Source of the DNA: Bacillus thuringiensis
GTDB taxonomy: Bacteria > Bacillota > Bacilli > Bacillales > Bacillaceae_G
DNA: 64,000 bases
Assembly: GCF_001182785.1 (NCBI RefSeq)
Contig: NZ_CP012099.1
Span: 5,144,501-5,208,500 of the forward strand
Reading direction: 5' to 3'
Position numbers and translations under genes: made by a program. Shown here piece after piece: positions 26,421-36,400 of the stretch. How positions within the stretch are numbered: position 1 is the stretch's first letter; every line of letters starts with the position of its first letter. The notes beneath the pieces are model-generated. The model worked only from the letters and a program-made list of their open reading frames with translations. It had not been told where the DNA came from and ran no database searches.

Positions 26421-27715
26421 CCTTCTAACAACTCGATAATTCTCTCTTTATATTTTCCTTTTCTTCCATCTTCATAGATTAAATCATGCGGATAGAATAA
26501 TTTTTGATCCGTTCTCTTCTTACCTGTAATCGCCTCAACAATATCTGATTCACGTGAAAGCTCTCTAAGCTCTCCATTTGGCATAAGCAGTAAGATTGGC
26601 AGACGTTCTTCTTCTTCTCCTGCACGATAAAAGTCGTACGGTAAGTCTGATGTTGAATCAACTATTAAATAGTACTCCGGATCAAGTCCAATTTTTTTAA
26701 ATAAGCTACTTAATTCCATCCAATTATCTAAGCCATGCTTATCTGTAAACTCTACATATTTAAATAGATTTCGATTCATAAAACGTCGGCATAAATCGCT
26801 TAAAATTAGATCTTCTTCGTCTTGCCATACTTGGAAGTAATAATACATAACGTTCTCGTCTAACTTTAAATAATCCTCTACTGTTACTTCTTCTTCAAAT
26901 AAAGAATAGAAATGAACCGGATGATTTTTAAATGTATAATACTTCTCATGCAATGCTTTAGCACGGTGTAAAATCTTCGTTAAAATAACTTCAGCACTTC
27001 GCGTTACCGGATGGAAATATACTTGCCAGTACATTTGATAACGACTCATAATATAATGCTCAACAGCATGCATACCACTATTTTTAATAACTACTTGATT
27101 CCCGTACGGACGCATTACACGTAATATACGTTCCATATCGAAGTTTCCGTACTTTACGCCTGTGAAATAAGCATCTCTTAATAAATAATCCATACGATCC
27201 GCATCAATTTGGCTTGAAATCATACTAATCGCTAATTTATTAGTAGACGTTTTTGCAATTACATCTGCTACCTTTTGTGGAAACTCCTTATCAACACGAC
27301 TTAATACATCATTAATCTCCGTATCGCCCACAATAATCTTTTGCGTAAATTTCTCATGATCTAATGAAAATACTTTTTCAAACGAGTGAGAAAATGGGCC
27401 GTGGCCGACATCATGAAGTAATGCCGCACATAAACATAACAATCTATCTTCAGCATTCCAATTTGGTCTGCCATCAAACACATCATCAATCATACGACGA
27501 ATAATTTCGTATACACCTAACGAATGAGTAAAGCGACTATGCTCTGCACCGTGAAATGTAAAAAATGTCGTTCCAAGCTGCTTAATACGGCGCAAACGTT
27601 GAAATTCTTTCGTTCCGATTAAATCCCAAATAACACGATCACGCACGTGCACATATTTATGTACTGGGTCTTTAAACACTTTTGTTTCGCTGAGTTTGTC
27701 GTTTAAATATACCAC
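26411..27715 (-). CDS. HD-domain phosphohydrolase (YwfO-like)
   Basis: A 434-residue HD-superfamily protein. The motif H...HD...D is seen in QLGTTFFTFHGAEHSRFTHS and LLHDVGHGPFSHSFE, and the later DADRMDYLLRDAYFTG supplies the final Asp. This is the dNTPase/SAMHD1-like layout; B. subtilis YwfO has the same start, VFKDPVH, and position beside rsfA. Probable substrate: nucleotides. GTG 27715 is used with GGGGG about 11 nt upstream. It is a single-gene unit. Confidence 0.88.
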   Translation of the reverse strand: MVYLNDKLSETKVFKDPVHKYVHVRDRVIWDLIGTKEFQRLRRIKQLGTTFFTFHGAEHSRFTHSLGVYEIIRRMIDDVFDGRPNWNAEDRLLCLCAALLHDVGHGPFSHSFEKVFSLDHEKFTQKIIVGDTEINDVLSRVDKEFPQKVADVIAKTSTNKLAISMISSQIDADRMDYLLRDAYFTGVKYGNFDMERILRVMRPYGNQVVIKNSGMHAVEHYIMSRYQMYWQVYFHPVTRSAEVILTKILHRAKALHEKYYTFKNHPVHFYSLFEEEVTVEDYLKLDENVMYYYFQVWQDEEDLILSDLCRRFMNRNLFKYVEFTDKHGLDNWMELSSLFKKIGLDPEYYLIVDSTSDLPYDFYRAGEEEERLPILLLMPNGELRELSRESDIVEAITGKKRTDQKLFYPHDLIYEDGRKGKYKERIIELLEGKK

Positions 27716-27814
27716 TTTCCGACATCCCCCTTTCTTTACTACATTCTTACTTTATATTATAAACGAAATGAGAAACAGAAAGAAATGAAAGACTGTATTA
27801 ATTCCCTTTATAAA

Positions 27815-27852
27815 AAGAAAAAATCACCTTTACCGAAGTAAAAGTGATTTCT
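27815..27852 (-). terminator. Terminator of the siderophore transport operon
   Basis: AAATCACCTTTAC/GTAAAAGTGATTT (27821-27833 / 27838-27850), with a minus-strand T run, follows the substrate-binding protein gene. Confidence 0.82.
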
Positions 27853-27860
27853 TTTATACA

Positions 27861-28799
27861 TTATTTCCCTAAAACGAACTCAGCAACTTCGTCTAAGATC
27901 ATATCTTTCCCTAATGGGAAGTAACCTTTGTTTAAGTCTTCATTTTTAATTGTAAATACATGGTTGTTTTTAACAGCGTTCATGTTTTTCCAAATTGATT
28001 CTTCTTGGAATTCTTTTAAGCGCTGAGAACCGTCACCAGTTGTAAATACGAATAAGTAATCTGGGTTGTAATCGATTAAAGCTTCTTTTTGTACTTGCAC
28101 TAACGGTTTATCAGTTGGTGTACCTTTAACTGCTGGTAGTTTTAAATCATTAAAGATTACGCTACCGTAACCGTAGTCACCGTATACGCGGAAAGCATTT
28201 GGATATGCAGCCATTTTCATAAATGTGGCTTCACCAGTTTTAGCGACGATTTTGTCATGTAATTTGCTTGCTTTTTCATCATACTTTTTGAACCATTCTT
28301 TTGTTTCTTTTTCTTTACCGAAGATTTGACCTACTTCTTCGAATTTTGGACGCCATTGATCTAACGGAGTGTTTAACATAACTGTTGGTGCAATTTTAGA
28401 TAATTGATCATAAATCTTTTCTTGACGATTATTTACAAGAATTAAATCTGGTTTTGCAGCAGCTACTGCTTCGATGTTAATTTTATCGCCCCAAGCAGAA
28501 CCAACTGGTTTAACGTCTTTTAGTTTCTTTTCAATATGTGCATCAATTTTTTCTTGAGATGTATTAGCAGTAATAACCGGTTTCATACCGAAAATTAATA
28601 ATTCTTCTGTTGAACCACTAAGGTCAGCAATTTTTTTGGGGTTTGCAGGAATTTTAATTTCCCCTTTTGCATGTTTTACAGTGCGCTCTTCAGTCTTTGC
28701 ATCTGCTTTCTTTTCTTCTTCTTTGTTAGAACAAGCTGCAAATAGTACAGAAGTTACAACTAATACCATTGCTAATAGTGCCATTTTAAAATTCTTCAT
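27861..28799 (-). CDS. Iron-siderophore ABC transporter substrate-binding lipoprotein
   Basis: A 312-residue lipoprotein. The signal ends in the lipobox L-F-A-A-C (Cys22), then a charged linker, then a FepB/FhuD-type type III binding fold (IEAVAAAKPDLILVN; ALIDYNPDYLFVFTTG). It captures a ferric siderophore outside the cell for the permeases and ATPase encoded upstream. The set most resembles B. subtilis YfiY/YfiZ/YfhA/YusV, which takes up hydroxamates of the schizokinen type; that substrate is inference. It is separated from the ATPase gene by a 190-bp hairpin-rich gap, which may let it be expressed at a different level. Confidence 0.9.
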   Translation of the reverse strand: MKNFKMALLAMVLVVTSVLFAACSNKEEEKKADAKTEERTVKHAKGEIKIPANPKKIADLSGSTEELLIFGMKPVITANTSQEKIDAHIEKKLKDVKPVGSAWGDKINIEAVAAAKPDLILVNNRQEKIYDQLSKIAPTVMLNTPLDQWRPKFEEVGQIFGKEKETKEWFKKYDEKASKLHDKIVAKTGEATFMKMAAYPNAFRVYGDYGYGSVIFNDLKLPAVKGTPTDKPLVQVQKEALIDYNPDYLFVFTTGDGSQRLKEFQEESIWKNMNAVKNNHVFTIKNEDLNKGYFPLGKDMILDEVAEFVLGK

Positions 28800-28911
28800 G
28801 TTCCCACTCCTTCTAGCTGTATTTATCTTATAAGTTGCAATGAACTATAAGAAACGAAGATAACAATTAATCAATATATTTTTATTAATTGTTGTTAATA
28901 ACCCATTCTAA

Positions 28912-28983
28912 AGGGCGTTCAACTTCCCATTCTTATACAAGAAGCTCAACGTCCATTAGAAGTCCCCCCTCTTCAGGAGGGGG
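28912..28983. other. Hairpin-rich spacer between ATPase and binding-protein genes
   Basis: A strong GC hairpin CCCCCTC/GAGGGGG (28965-28971 / 28977-28983), with no T run on the minus strand, follows the ATPase stop. Arms near 28912-28925 and 28941-28954 also pair imperfectly. Such a structure can protect or process a polycistronic mRNA to change the dose of the last gene. Confidence 0.5.
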
Positions 28984-28989
28984 TTCTAC

Positions 28990-29802
28990 TTATGCTTTTT
29001 TACGCAATTGATTACTAATCATCGCTAAATCATATGTTAAACAAATTGGCTTACAGTTTACTGGACATGGAACGATTTGAGCTTCAATCTCAAATACGTT
29101 ACGAAGTGTTTCACTTGTCATAACTTCATCTGGTGTTCCTTGTTTCATTAACTTACCTGCTTTTAATGCAATCATATGATCTGAGAAACGAGAAGCGTGG
29201 TTTAAGTCATGGATAACCATAACGATCGTTCTACCTTCTTCTTCATTTAATTTTTTCAATAAGTTTAATACTTCTAATTGATGAGCCATATCTAAGTACG
29301 TTGTTGGTTCATCTAATACAAGTAATTCTGTTCCTTGCGCAAGAGCCATTGCGATCCACACACGTTGACGTTGACCACCTGATAGTGCTTCTGCTGGACG
29401 ATTCGCAAATTCTTTCATTCCTGTCACTTCAAGTGCCCAGTTAATGTAGCGATAATCCTCTTCTTTCAACGTGCCAAACCCTTTTTGATGAGGGAATCTT
29501 CCGTATGACACAAGCTCAAATACAGTAAGACCCGTTGGTACTTCTGCAGTTTGTGGTAAAATCGCCATTTTCTTTGCAATTTCTTTCGTTGGCTGTTTCT
29601 CAATTGCTTTTCCGTCAAGATAAACAGTACCTTGCTTTGCCTTCAAAATACGAGACGCCGTTTTTAATAATGTGGACTTCCCACAACCATTTGGTCCAAT
29701 AATTGTTGTAATTTTCCCTTCCGGAATTTCAACTGTTAATCCATCAATAATTAAACCTTCATTATAGCCAACAGATACCGCATCTACCGCTAAAGTTGCC
29801 AT
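28990..29802 (-). CDS. Iron-siderophore ABC transporter ATP-binding protein
   Basis: A 270-residue ATPase. Walker A GPNGCGKSTLL, signature LSGGQRQRVWIAMAL, Walker B LLVLDEPTTYLD and the switch His in VMVIHDLNH are all present. It is close to B. subtilis YusV in central sequence and in the ending CLTYDL. The C-terminus carries a small Cys cluster (VPCPVNCKPICLTYDL). It pairs with the two FecCD-type permeases encoded upstream. GGGAGG precedes the ATG, 15 bp after the permease stop. Confidence 0.95.
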   Translation of the reverse strand: MATLAVDAVSVGYNEGLIIDGLTVEIPEGKITTIIGPNGCGKSTLLKTASRILKAKQGTVYLDGKAIEKQPTKEIAKKMAILPQTAEVPTGLTVFELVSYGRFPHQKGFGTLKEEDYRYINWALEVTGMKEFANRPAEALSGGQRQRVWIAMALAQGTELLVLDEPTTYLDMAHQLEVLNLLKKLNEEEGRTIVMVIHDLNHASRFSDHMIALKAGKLMKQGTPDEVMTSETLRNVFEIEAQIVPCPVNCKPICLTYDLAMISNQLRKKA

Positions 29803-29817
29803 ACGAAAAGCCTCCCT

Positions 29818-30834
29818 TTATTTTGTCCTCATAAGTAAATAAATGAAATACGGTGCACCAATTACAGAAATAACAAGACCGACTGGTATTTCTGAAGTTG
29901 TTAGTACACTTCTTGAAATTACGTCTGCGAATAAAAGTAAAAACGTTCCTATTAGCGCAGCTGTGGGCAACATAATTTGATGCTTACCACCAACAAGGCG
30001 CCTTGCTAAATGCGGGGCCATTAAACCGATAAAGCCAATTCCGCCGGCAACAGCAACAGATGCACCTGCTAAACAAACTGCGATAAATAATAATTTACGT
30101 CTTTCTTTTTCTACGTTTACACCAAGGCCAACTGCTGTAGAATCGCCTAGGTTCATTACATTTAATATGTGTGCTTTACTTATAGCAAGAGGTAAGAAAA
30201 TAACCATCCATGGAAGTACACTTAATACAAATTTCCAATCTGTACCCCACAGACTTCCCGCCAGCCAAATCGTAGCAAAACGAAAATCGTTAGATGTCAT
30301 CTTCATAGAGAAAATTAAACTAACAGCTCCAAATCCAGCTGCAACGGCAATACCGACAAGTATTAATCGAGTCGATGAAACGCCGTCTTTCCATGCTAGT
30401 AAATAAATAATTACCGCTGCTAATATCGCTCCAACTAGTGCGAAAAATGGAAGAATGAATACAGATAAAAATGTACCAGTCCCTACTTTCCCGAAGAAGA
30501 AGTAGACGAATATAACAACTGTTAATCCCGCTCCAGCATTAATCCCTATAATACCTGGATCAGCAAGCGGATTTCTTGATAAACCTTGCAAAATCGCACC
30601 TGACATAGCTAAAGCAGATCCGACTAGTATAGCAATTACCATACGCGGCATACGGAATTCAAATAAAATAACAGACTGATCTTCAGCCCCTAGTCCAACC
30701 AATGACTTTAATACGTCCATTGGGGGTATTTTAAAAGTTCCTGTATTTAAACTAATAAGAAATATAGAAACGATTAGTCCTACTAAAATCGTTAATATAG
30801 AAATGTTCTTTTTTGTTAAGACACTCGTCCTCAC
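29818..30834 (-). CDS. Iron-siderophore ABC transporter permease (FecCD family), second subunit
   Basis: A 338-residue permease with about ten membrane segments. FecCD motifs: RMPRMVIAILVGSALAMSGA, GLSRNPLADPGIIGINAG and GGIGFIGLMAPHLARRLVG (the ATPase-coupling region). GTG 30834 overlaps the stop of the first permease by 4 bp (GTGA), so the two subunits are translationally coupled and likely form a heterodimer. Confidence 0.94.
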   Translation of the reverse strand: MRTSVLTKKNISILTILVGLIVSIFLISLNTGTFKIPPMDVLKSLVGLGAEDQSVILFEFRMPRMVIAILVGSALAMSGAILQGLSRNPLADPGIIGINAGAGLTVVIFVYFFFGKVGTGTFLSVFILPFFALVGAILAAVIIYLLAWKDGVSSTRLILVGIAVAAGFGAVSLIFSMKMTSNDFRFATIWLAGSLWGTDWKFVLSVLPWMVIFLPLAISKAHILNVMNLGDSTAVGLGVNVEKERRKLLFIAVCLAGASVAVAGGIGFIGLMAPHLARRLVGGKHQIMLPTAALIGTFLLLFADVISRSVLTTSEIPVGLVISVIGAPYFIYLLMRTK

Positions 30835-31886
30835 ATCTTTCCTCTCCCTTCATTACGTGCTAAGTAGAGGAAGAATGGAACCCCAATTAGCGCTGTAATT
30901 GCTCCAATTGGCGTTTCAAATGGCGGGTTAATAACGCGAGATAACATATCTGCACATTCAATTAACAGCCCGCCTAAGACCGCAGAACATGGAATAACCC
31001 ATCTATAGTCCGAGCCTACAAGGAAACGAGTCATATGCGGGATTACAAGACCAACAAACCCTACTGATCCTGCCATGGAAACTGCGGAACCCGTTAAAAC
31101 AAGAACAAGTACTGTTCCGATAAATTTAATTAATGTCGTATTTTGACCAAGTCCAATTGCAATTTCTTCACCGAAGCTCAAAATTGTAATATATCTCGAC
31201 ATCATAATTGCGATAAAAAGACAAACAAGGCCAATTGGCACTAACATATTAATGCTTTGCCATTTCACTCCAGCAACTCCGCCTGCATTCCACATGCTCA
31301 CCTCTTGGGCAAGATTGAAATACAATGCGATTCCAGATGAAATTGCCCCTAATAAAGCACTAATAGCTGCACCTGCTAAAGCTAATTTCACAGGTGTTAA
31401 TCCACCTGGTGAAGAAGACCCAATTCCATATACAATGCTTGCACCAAACGCAGCTCCAATAAAAGATGCGATAACAAACAGTAAATAAGGTGAATTAGGG
31501 AAAAATGCATACATAATTGCAATTCCAAATACAGCCCCATCTGTAATCCCCATTAACGATGGTGAAGCAAGTGGATTTCTCGTCATACCTTGCATAATTG
31601 CTCCTGATACCGCTAAAAAGGCACCTGCAACTACGCCCCCTATTGCTCTAGGCATGCGAAGCTCTTGAATTACATTATGATGTGTAATAGATCCATCAAA
31701 CTGAAATACAGCTTGCCATACAGTCTTTAAACTAATATCTGCAGCCCCAAAAGAAATAGAAACTGCCATGCTTAAAGCTAACAAAATTGTACCCGCTACT
31801 AAAATAATAGAAGCGATGAGCGGTCTGCTCTTAATCTCTTTAACATTCTCTTCTTGCTGTTCTATACTGCTTGCGCTCGCTTCCAT
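30831..31886 (-). CDS. Iron-siderophore ABC transporter permease (FecCD family), first subunit
   Basis: A 351-residue permease, the first gene of the operon. Motifs: RMPRAIGGVVAGAFLAVSGA, QGMTRNPLASPSLMGITDG and SVGFVGLVIPHMTRFLVG. An N-terminal polar tail of about 25 residues precedes the first membrane segment. AGGATGG lies 7 nt before the ATG. The upstream region carries two Fur-box-like sequences, so iron-repressed expression is expected. Confidence 0.94.
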   Translation of the reverse strand: MEASASSIEQQEENVKEIKSRPLIASIILVAGTILLALSMAVSISFGAADISLKTVWQAVFQFDGSITHHNVIQELRMPRAIGGVVAGAFLAVSGAIMQGMTRNPLASPSLMGITDGAVFGIAIMYAFFPNSPYLLFVIASFIGAAFGASIVYGIGSSSPGGLTPVKLALAGAAISALLGAISSGIALYFNLAQEVSMWNAGGVAGVKWQSINMLVPIGLVCLFIAIMMSRYITILSFGEEIAIGLGQNTTLIKFIGTVLVLVLTGSAVSMAGSVGFVGLVIPHMTRFLVGSDYRWVIPCSAVLGGLLIECADMLSRVINPPFETPIGAITALIGVPFFLYLARNEGRGKM

Positions 31887-31925
31887 CCCTCAACCATCCT
31901 AACCAACAACATATATTTATTAAAA

Positions 31926-31940
31926 TGAAATTTATTCTCA
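31926..31940. promoter_or_regulatory. Weak Fur-box-like site
   Basis: TGAAATTTATTCTCA shares the TGA...TCA ends and 7-1-7 layout of the Bacillus Fur box TGATAATNATTATCA, with three internal mismatches. It is nearer to the permease gene than the strong site. Confidence 0.4.
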
Positions 31941-31977
31941 AATAGTAATAAAAAAATTAGGTGAATTGTTATTTTCC

Positions 31978-31992
31978 TGATAATGATTCTCA
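31978..31992. promoter_or_regulatory. Fur box upstream of the siderophore transporter operon
   Basis: TGATAATGATTCTCA matches the Bacillus 7-1-7 Fur box TGATAATNATTATCA at all but one defined position. It lies 92 bp before the permease start, in a 312-bp gap that otherwise holds only AT-rich DNA and the DUF1450 terminator. Confidence 0.8.
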
Positions 31993-32161
31993 GAATCAGA
32001 CACTTCTATTCTACCTATCGCTTTAAAAGACTGTCAACCATTATTTTGAAATATAAATTTATATAAATTGGAACTTTAATACAAAAGTTATGTCCATCCT
32101 TTAGAAAACGTTCGGCCACACAATAGTACTTTCGCAGAATAAATCGTTCCTCTTATGGGCA

Positions 32162-32198
32162 TAAAAAAAGAAGAGTAATCTTTTCACTCTTCTTTTTC
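32162..32198 (-). terminator. Terminator of the DUF1450 gene
   Basis: AAAAAGAAGAGT/ACTCTTCTTTTT (32165-32176 / 32186-32197) with a minus-strand T run lies directly after the stop. Confidence 0.85.
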
Positions 32199-32423
32199 TT
32201 ACTTATTTAACTTTGCTTCAATTTTTACGATTAACTCATCTTCCGTTGGAGCCGCAACTGGACGGTTATTTACAAATGCGAATGATTTTTTACGACCAGG
32301 ACCACAGTAAGACTGACATCCAACTTCAATCGTTGCACATGAATCTACTTTTTTTAACTTCGGAACTAACGTTTTAACGTTCGTTGCCTGACAGTCATCG
32401 CACACGCGAAATTCGTTTCCCAT
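32199..32423 (-). CDS. DUF1450 (YuzB-like) small Cys-rich protein
   Basis: A 74-residue protein of the DUF1450/YuzB family. Conserved cysteines lie in CDDCQ and in [18 protein letters not shown], suggesting metal or Fe-S binding or redox function, which is not established. The ATG follows a GGAAGTG-like sequence. It is a single gene, downstream of no other gene on this strand. Confidence 0.85.
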   Translation of the reverse strand: MGNEFRVCDDCQATNVKTLVPKLKKVDSCATIEVGCQSYCGPGRKKSFAFVNNRPVAAPTEDELIVKIEAKLNK

Positions 32424-32707
32424 TATATAACACTTCCTCTATTTTAAACTTTTCTCAAGTACGTTTAAAAATAAACACTAAATGGTATTTTACCGCTCTT
32501 TGAAGCTCGTTGCAAGTTTCCCTACAAAGCCTATTCTCTACATAATGCTACATATTTATATGCTCTCCTACAGAAGCGCTCACCATTCATGGGAAAATTT
32601 TTACCTTTCATCGAAATCTACCATATTTTTAAAAGCTTTGTATAAAAGTTTATTTTTTTGCCCATTATAAAAATAGGAAGTTCATAAAAAGAAAGGGAGT
32701 TGAATCT

Positions 32708-33400
32708 ATGAAAGTTAGACAAGATGCTTGGACAGATGAGGATGATTTATTACTTGCTGAAACAGTACTTCGTCATGTTCGAGAAGGAAGTACGCAATTA
32801 AATGCATTTGAGGAAGTAGGAGATCAGTTAAATCGTACATCTGCTGCTTGTGGTTTCCGCTGGAATGCTGTCGTTCGCTATAGCTATGAACAAGCTCTTC
32901 AACTAGCAAAAAAACATCGTAAAGATAAAATGCGTGCTGCCAGCGGTGAACAAGCAAAAAAACGTTTACTTTATACACCACCAGCTTCAGATTCGGTAAC
33001 TGATTATGAAGAATTAATACAAGAAGAATCAATCGTACAATATAAAGAAGCTATTCCATATCAAGAATCTACTGCTCCTGCTGCAAGAAGCTCTATGACA
33101 ATGCAAGATGTTATTTATTTTTTACAAACAGTCGGATCTTCAAATATAAAGGTGACAGCTCTTGAAAACGAGAATACGAGATTGAAACAAGAAGTTAAAG
33201 CACAAATCCTTCGGAATGAGGAACTAGAAAAGAAACTAGAAAAGTTAGAAAAGCAATCTCATACTGTACAAGAAGATTACGAAACACTTATGAACATTAT
33301 GAACCGAGCTCGTAAATTGGCAGTCATGGATGACGAAGAACGTTCTCAAACATCTTTCCGAATGGACCGAAACGGTAATTTAGAAAAAATTGCAGAATAA
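32708..33400 (+). CDS. rsfA: Prespore-specific transcriptional regulator RsfA
   Basis: A 230-residue regulator. The N-terminal Myb/SANT-like DNA-binding region is [20 protein letters not shown] to [16 protein letters not shown] (residues 8-60). A coiled coil (about 150-205) follows and probably dimerises. RsfA tunes the SigF regulon in the forespore in B. subtilis, and its location between ywfO and lipL equivalents agrees. GGGAG precedes the ATG. I could not assign a clear SigF or SigG promoter. Confidence 0.9.
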   Translation: MKVRQDAWTDEDDLLLAETVLRHVREGSTQLNAFEEVGDQLNRTSAACGFRWNAVVRYSYEQALQLAKKHRKDKMRAASGEQAKKRLLYTPPASDSVTDYEELIQEESIVQYKEAIPYQESTAPAARSSMTMQDVIYFLQTVGSSNIKVTALENENTRLKQEVKAQILRNEELEKKLEKLEKQSHTVQEDYETLMNIMNRARKLAVMDDEERSQTSFRMDRNGNLEKIAE

Positions 33401-33430
33401 AAAGGATGCATGTAATGCATCCTTTTTATT
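33399..33430 (+). terminator. Terminator of rsfA
   Basis: A perfect 13-bp stem (33399-33411 / 33415-33427), 3-nt loop and T run overlap the stop codon. Confidence 0.88.
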
Positions 33431-33528
33431 ATTTCACCTCTAAGCTCCCCCTTTATATGTGAGAAAACTCCATTCTTCATTTTTTGCTATAATAGAGATT
33501 GTCATTTTAAAGATAAGGGGTTAGTTAT

Positions 33529-34374
33529 ATGAGCAATTCCCGTTCCATTTTATCTCAGCCAGAGTGGCGCATTGTAGATCAGTCTAGTTTGGGACCAACA
33601 TTCCATGCACTTCAGTCATTCGCAATGGATGACACATTATGCACAAGCATTGGAAATGGCAAGTCAGCCGCAACAATGCGTTCTTGGGTTCATCACAATA
33701 CAATTGTCCTTGGCATTCAAGATTCACGCCTTCCGCATTTAGAAGAAGGTATTTCTTTTTTAAAACAACACAATTTCAATGTTATTGTTCGTAATTCTGG
33801 CGGGCTTGCAGTCGTGCTTGATGAAGGTGTTTTAAACGTATCACTTTTATTCCAAGAAACAGAAAAAGGTATCGATATTGATCTTGGATACGATACGATG
33901 TGGCATTTAATTAAGGAAATGTTAAAGGATTACAACGTTACTATCGAGGCAAAAGAAATTGTTGGCTCTTACTGTCCTGGTAGTTATGACTTAAGTATTC
34001 GCGATCAAAAATTCGCTGGTATTTCACAACGTCGTATTCGCGGCGGTGTCGCTGTCCAAATTTATCTCTGTGCTACCGGAAGTGGCTCTGAGCGTGCCGC
34101 ACTCGTTCGTGATTTCTACAACCTAGCAATTCAAGGAGAAGAAACACGCTTTACGTACCCTGAAATTGTACCAAGTACGATGGCCTCACTCTCAGAATTA
34201 CTTGGCGAAACCATTACAGTACAAGATTTAATGATGCGTCTTTTAAAAACATTACAGCAATTCGCTCCGAAGTTAACACCATCTCAATTAACAATAGATG
34301 AGATTCCTTTATATGAGACGAATTTACAACGTATTATTGATCGTAATAATAAAGCACTTGGCTTAGAAAAATAA
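33529..34374 (+). CDS. lipL: Octanoyl-[GcvH]:protein N-octanoyltransferase
   Basis: A 281-residue LplA/LipB-family amidotransferase, the exact length of B. subtilis LipL (YwfL). It moves octanoyl groups from GcvH to E2 subunits of 2-oxoacid dehydrogenases in lipoate assembly. The key Cys is in [14 protein letters not shown], and the family Lys is in [28 protein letters not shown] matches the substrate pocket. Gene order rsfA-lipL-pta-hemQ is as in B. subtilis. Confidence 0.93.
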   Translation: MSNSRSILSQPEWRIVDQSSLGPTFHALQSFAMDDTLCTSIGNGKSAATMRSWVHHNTIVLGIQDSRLPHLEEGISFLKQHNFNVIVRNSGGLAVVLDEGVLNVSLLFQETEKGIDIDLGYDTMWHLIKEMLKDYNVTIEAKEIVGSYCPGSYDLSIRDQKFAGISQRRIRGGVAVQIYLCATGSGSERAALVRDFYNLAIQGEETRFTYPEIVPSTMASLSELLGETITVQDLMMRLLKTLQQFAPKLTPSQLTIDEIPLYETNLQRIIDRNNKALGLEK

Positions 34375-34404
34375 AAATGACCACCCTAAGGGTGGTCATT
34401 TTCC
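34374..34404. terminator. Bidirectional terminator between lipL and pta
   Basis: AAAATGACCACCC/GGGTGGTCATTTT (34374-34386 / 34390-34402), a perfect 13-bp stem between convergent genes. Confidence 0.9.
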
Positions 34405-34423
34405 ATACTAATTCATTTTAGAA

Positions 34424-35395
34424 TTAAAGTGCTTGAGCTGCTGTAATTAAAGCTAACTTGTACACTTCTTCTTCGTTACATCCACGAGACAGATCATTTA
34501 CAGGCATGTTTAAGCCTTGTAAGATTGGTCCTACTGCTTCGAAGTTACCTAAACGTTGAGCGATTTTGTAGCCGATATTACCAGCTTCTAAGCTTGGGAA
34601 TACGAATACGTTAGCATCACCTTTAATTGTAGAACCTGGAGCTTTTTTCTCAGCTACAGATGGTACGAATGCAGCATCGAATTGGAATTCTCCATCTAAA
34701 GTTAACTCAGGAGCCATTTCTTTTGCAATGCGAGTTGCTTCTACAACTTTTTCTGTTTCTGGAGATTTCGCAGAACCTTTTGTAGAGAAGCTTAACATAG
34801 CAACGCGTGGATCAATGCCGAATAACTCAGCAGTTTTCGCACTTTCGATACCGATTTCAGCTAAATCTTGGCTGTTTGGTGCAATGTTAATTGCGCAATC
34901 AGCAAATACATATTTCTCTTCTTCACGTACCATGATGAATACGCCAGAAGTTTTTGTAACGCCTGGTTTTGTTTTAATAATTTGAAGTGCTGGACGAACT
35001 GTATCAGCTGTAGAGTGAGCTGCACCACTTACTAAACCGTGTGCTTTGCCCATGTATACAAGCATTGTACCAAAATAGTTTTCGTCTTTAAGAATTTTGC
35101 GAGCGTCTTCTTCTGTTGCTTTACCTTTACGGCGTTCAACGAAAGATGCTACCATTGCATCCATTTCTTCGTATGTAGCTGGGTCGTAAATATCAACGCC
35201 TGCTAATGTTAAATTCATGCTAGCAGCTTTTGCGCTAATTTCTTCCTTATTACCAACTAAGATTGGTTTTACTAACTCTTCTTTCGCTAAACGCTCTGCA
35301 GCGCCTAAAATTCTTTCATCAGTTCCTTCAGGAAGTACGATAGAAATGCCTTTTCCTTGAACTTTTTCTTTTACTGTTGTAAATAAGTTGCTCAC
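34424..35395 (-). CDS. pta: Phosphate acetyltransferase
   Basis: A 323-residue Pta of the short, single-domain type. It interconverts acetyl-CoA and acetyl phosphate in overflow metabolism. Motifs: GAAHSTADTVRPALQIIKTKPGV, SSGVFIM-type TSGVFIMVREEEKYVFADCAINIAPNS region and FPSLEAGNIGYKIAQRLG. GTG 35395 with TAGGAGGG upstream. It is monocistronic; the upstream gap is AT-rich, and I saw no clear CcpA site there. Confidence 0.96.
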   Translation of the reverse strand: MSNLFTTVKEKVQGKGISIVLPEGTDERILGAAERLAKEELVKPILVGNKEEISAKAASMNLTLAGVDIYDPATYEEMDAMVASFVERRKGKATEEDARKILKDENYFGTMLVYMGKAHGLVSGAAHSTADTVRPALQIIKTKPGVTKTSGVFIMVREEEKYVFADCAINIAPNSQDLAEIGIESAKTAELFGIDPRVAMLSFSTKGSAKSPETEKVVEATRIAKEMAPELTLDGEFQFDAAFVPSVAEKKAPGSTIKGDANVFVFPSLEAGNIGYKIAQRLGNFEAVGPILQGLNMPVNDLSRGCNEEEVYKLALITAAQAL

Positions 35396-35650
35396 GAATA
35401 AACCCTCCTACATATGTTAAAAAAACTCTATCTTTAAGAATACTGCTTTTCTTCTATATTTTAAACTTATAGCTCCCAAAAAATAGATAAAATAAAAATG
35501 ATTATATTTTCATAAAATTCAGCCGTTAAATTCACCTTACTTAAACCCTTAAATGTGACAATTTTATGCGCCAAGGTTTTATATAGATGATTTTAAAACT
35601 ATATATGCTATAGTTAACGTGTAAAACTATCATTAACTGAGGTGAATAGA

Positions 35651-36394
35651 ATGAGTGAAGCAACAACAACGTTAGATGGCTGGTATTGTTTACATGATTT
35701 ACGTTCTATTGATTGGGCTGCATGGAAAACATTATCTAGCGACGAACGCGGACAAGCAGTGTCTGAATTTTTAAATGTCGTTGAAAAATGGAACGAAGTA
35801 GCTACTGCGAAAAAAGGTAGTCACGCAATGTATACAGTTGTTGGTCAAAAAGCTGATATTATGCTTATGATTTTACGTCCAACAATGGAAGAGTTAAATG
35901 AAATTGAGACAGAATTGAATAAAACAACTTTAGCTGAATATATGGTTCCTGCATATTCTTACGTATCTGTTGTTGAATTAAGCAACTATCTTCCAGCTGA
36001 TGAGGATCCATACCAAAACCCACAAATTTTAGCTCGCTTATATCCTGAATTGCCGAAAGCAAATCATATTTGCTTCTATCCAATGGATAAGCGTCGCCAA
36101 GGTAATGACAACTGGTACATGCTTCCTATGGAAGAGCGTAAAAAAATGATGTACAGTCATAGTAAAATTGGTCGTCAATACGCAGGTAAAGTACGCCAAG
36201 TGATTTCAGGATCTGTTGGATTCGACGATTTCGAATGGGGCGTAACATTATTTGCTGACGATGTTCTTCAATTTAAAAAACTTATATATGAAATGCGCTT
36301 CGATGAAGTAAGTGCTCGTTATGGTGAATTTGGAACATTCTTCGTTGGAAACATTTTACCGGACGAAAAAGTAGAGAAATTTTTACACATATAA
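35651..36394 (+). CDS. hemQ: Coproheme decarboxylase (HemQ/ChdC)
   Basis: A 247-residue chlorite-dismutase-family enzyme that performs the last step of the coproporphyrin-dependent haem pathway of Gram-positives, turning coproheme into haem b. The catalytic Tyr lies in [21 protein letters not shown], and the proximal His in [17 protein letters not shown]. It ends with [16 protein letters not shown], as in the family. ATG 35651 lies after GAGGTG; a GTG at 35642 in frame would place the ribosome site inside the gene. Confidence 0.95.
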   Translation: MSEATTTLDGWYCLHDLRSIDWAAWKTLSSDERGQAVSEFLNVVEKWNEVATAKKGSHAMYTVVGQKADIMLMILRPTMEELNEIETELNKTTLAEYMVPAYSYVSVVELSNYLPADEDPYQNPQILARLYPELPKANHICFYPMDKRRQGNDNWYMLPMEERKKMMYSHSKIGRQYAGKVRQVISGSVGFDDFEWGVTLFADDVLQFKKLIYEMRFDEVSARYGEFGTFFVGNILPDEKVEKFLHI

Positions 36395-36400
36395 ATGGTG

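Noticed and set aside
26549..26564. parS-like CACGTG core within the HD hydrolase gene
   Set aside because: Three mismatches to the consensus and inside coding sequence; probably chance.
32424..32707. SigF or SigG promoter for rsfA
   Set aside because: GTTTA and GTATA motifs occur, but no correctly spaced -10 was found.
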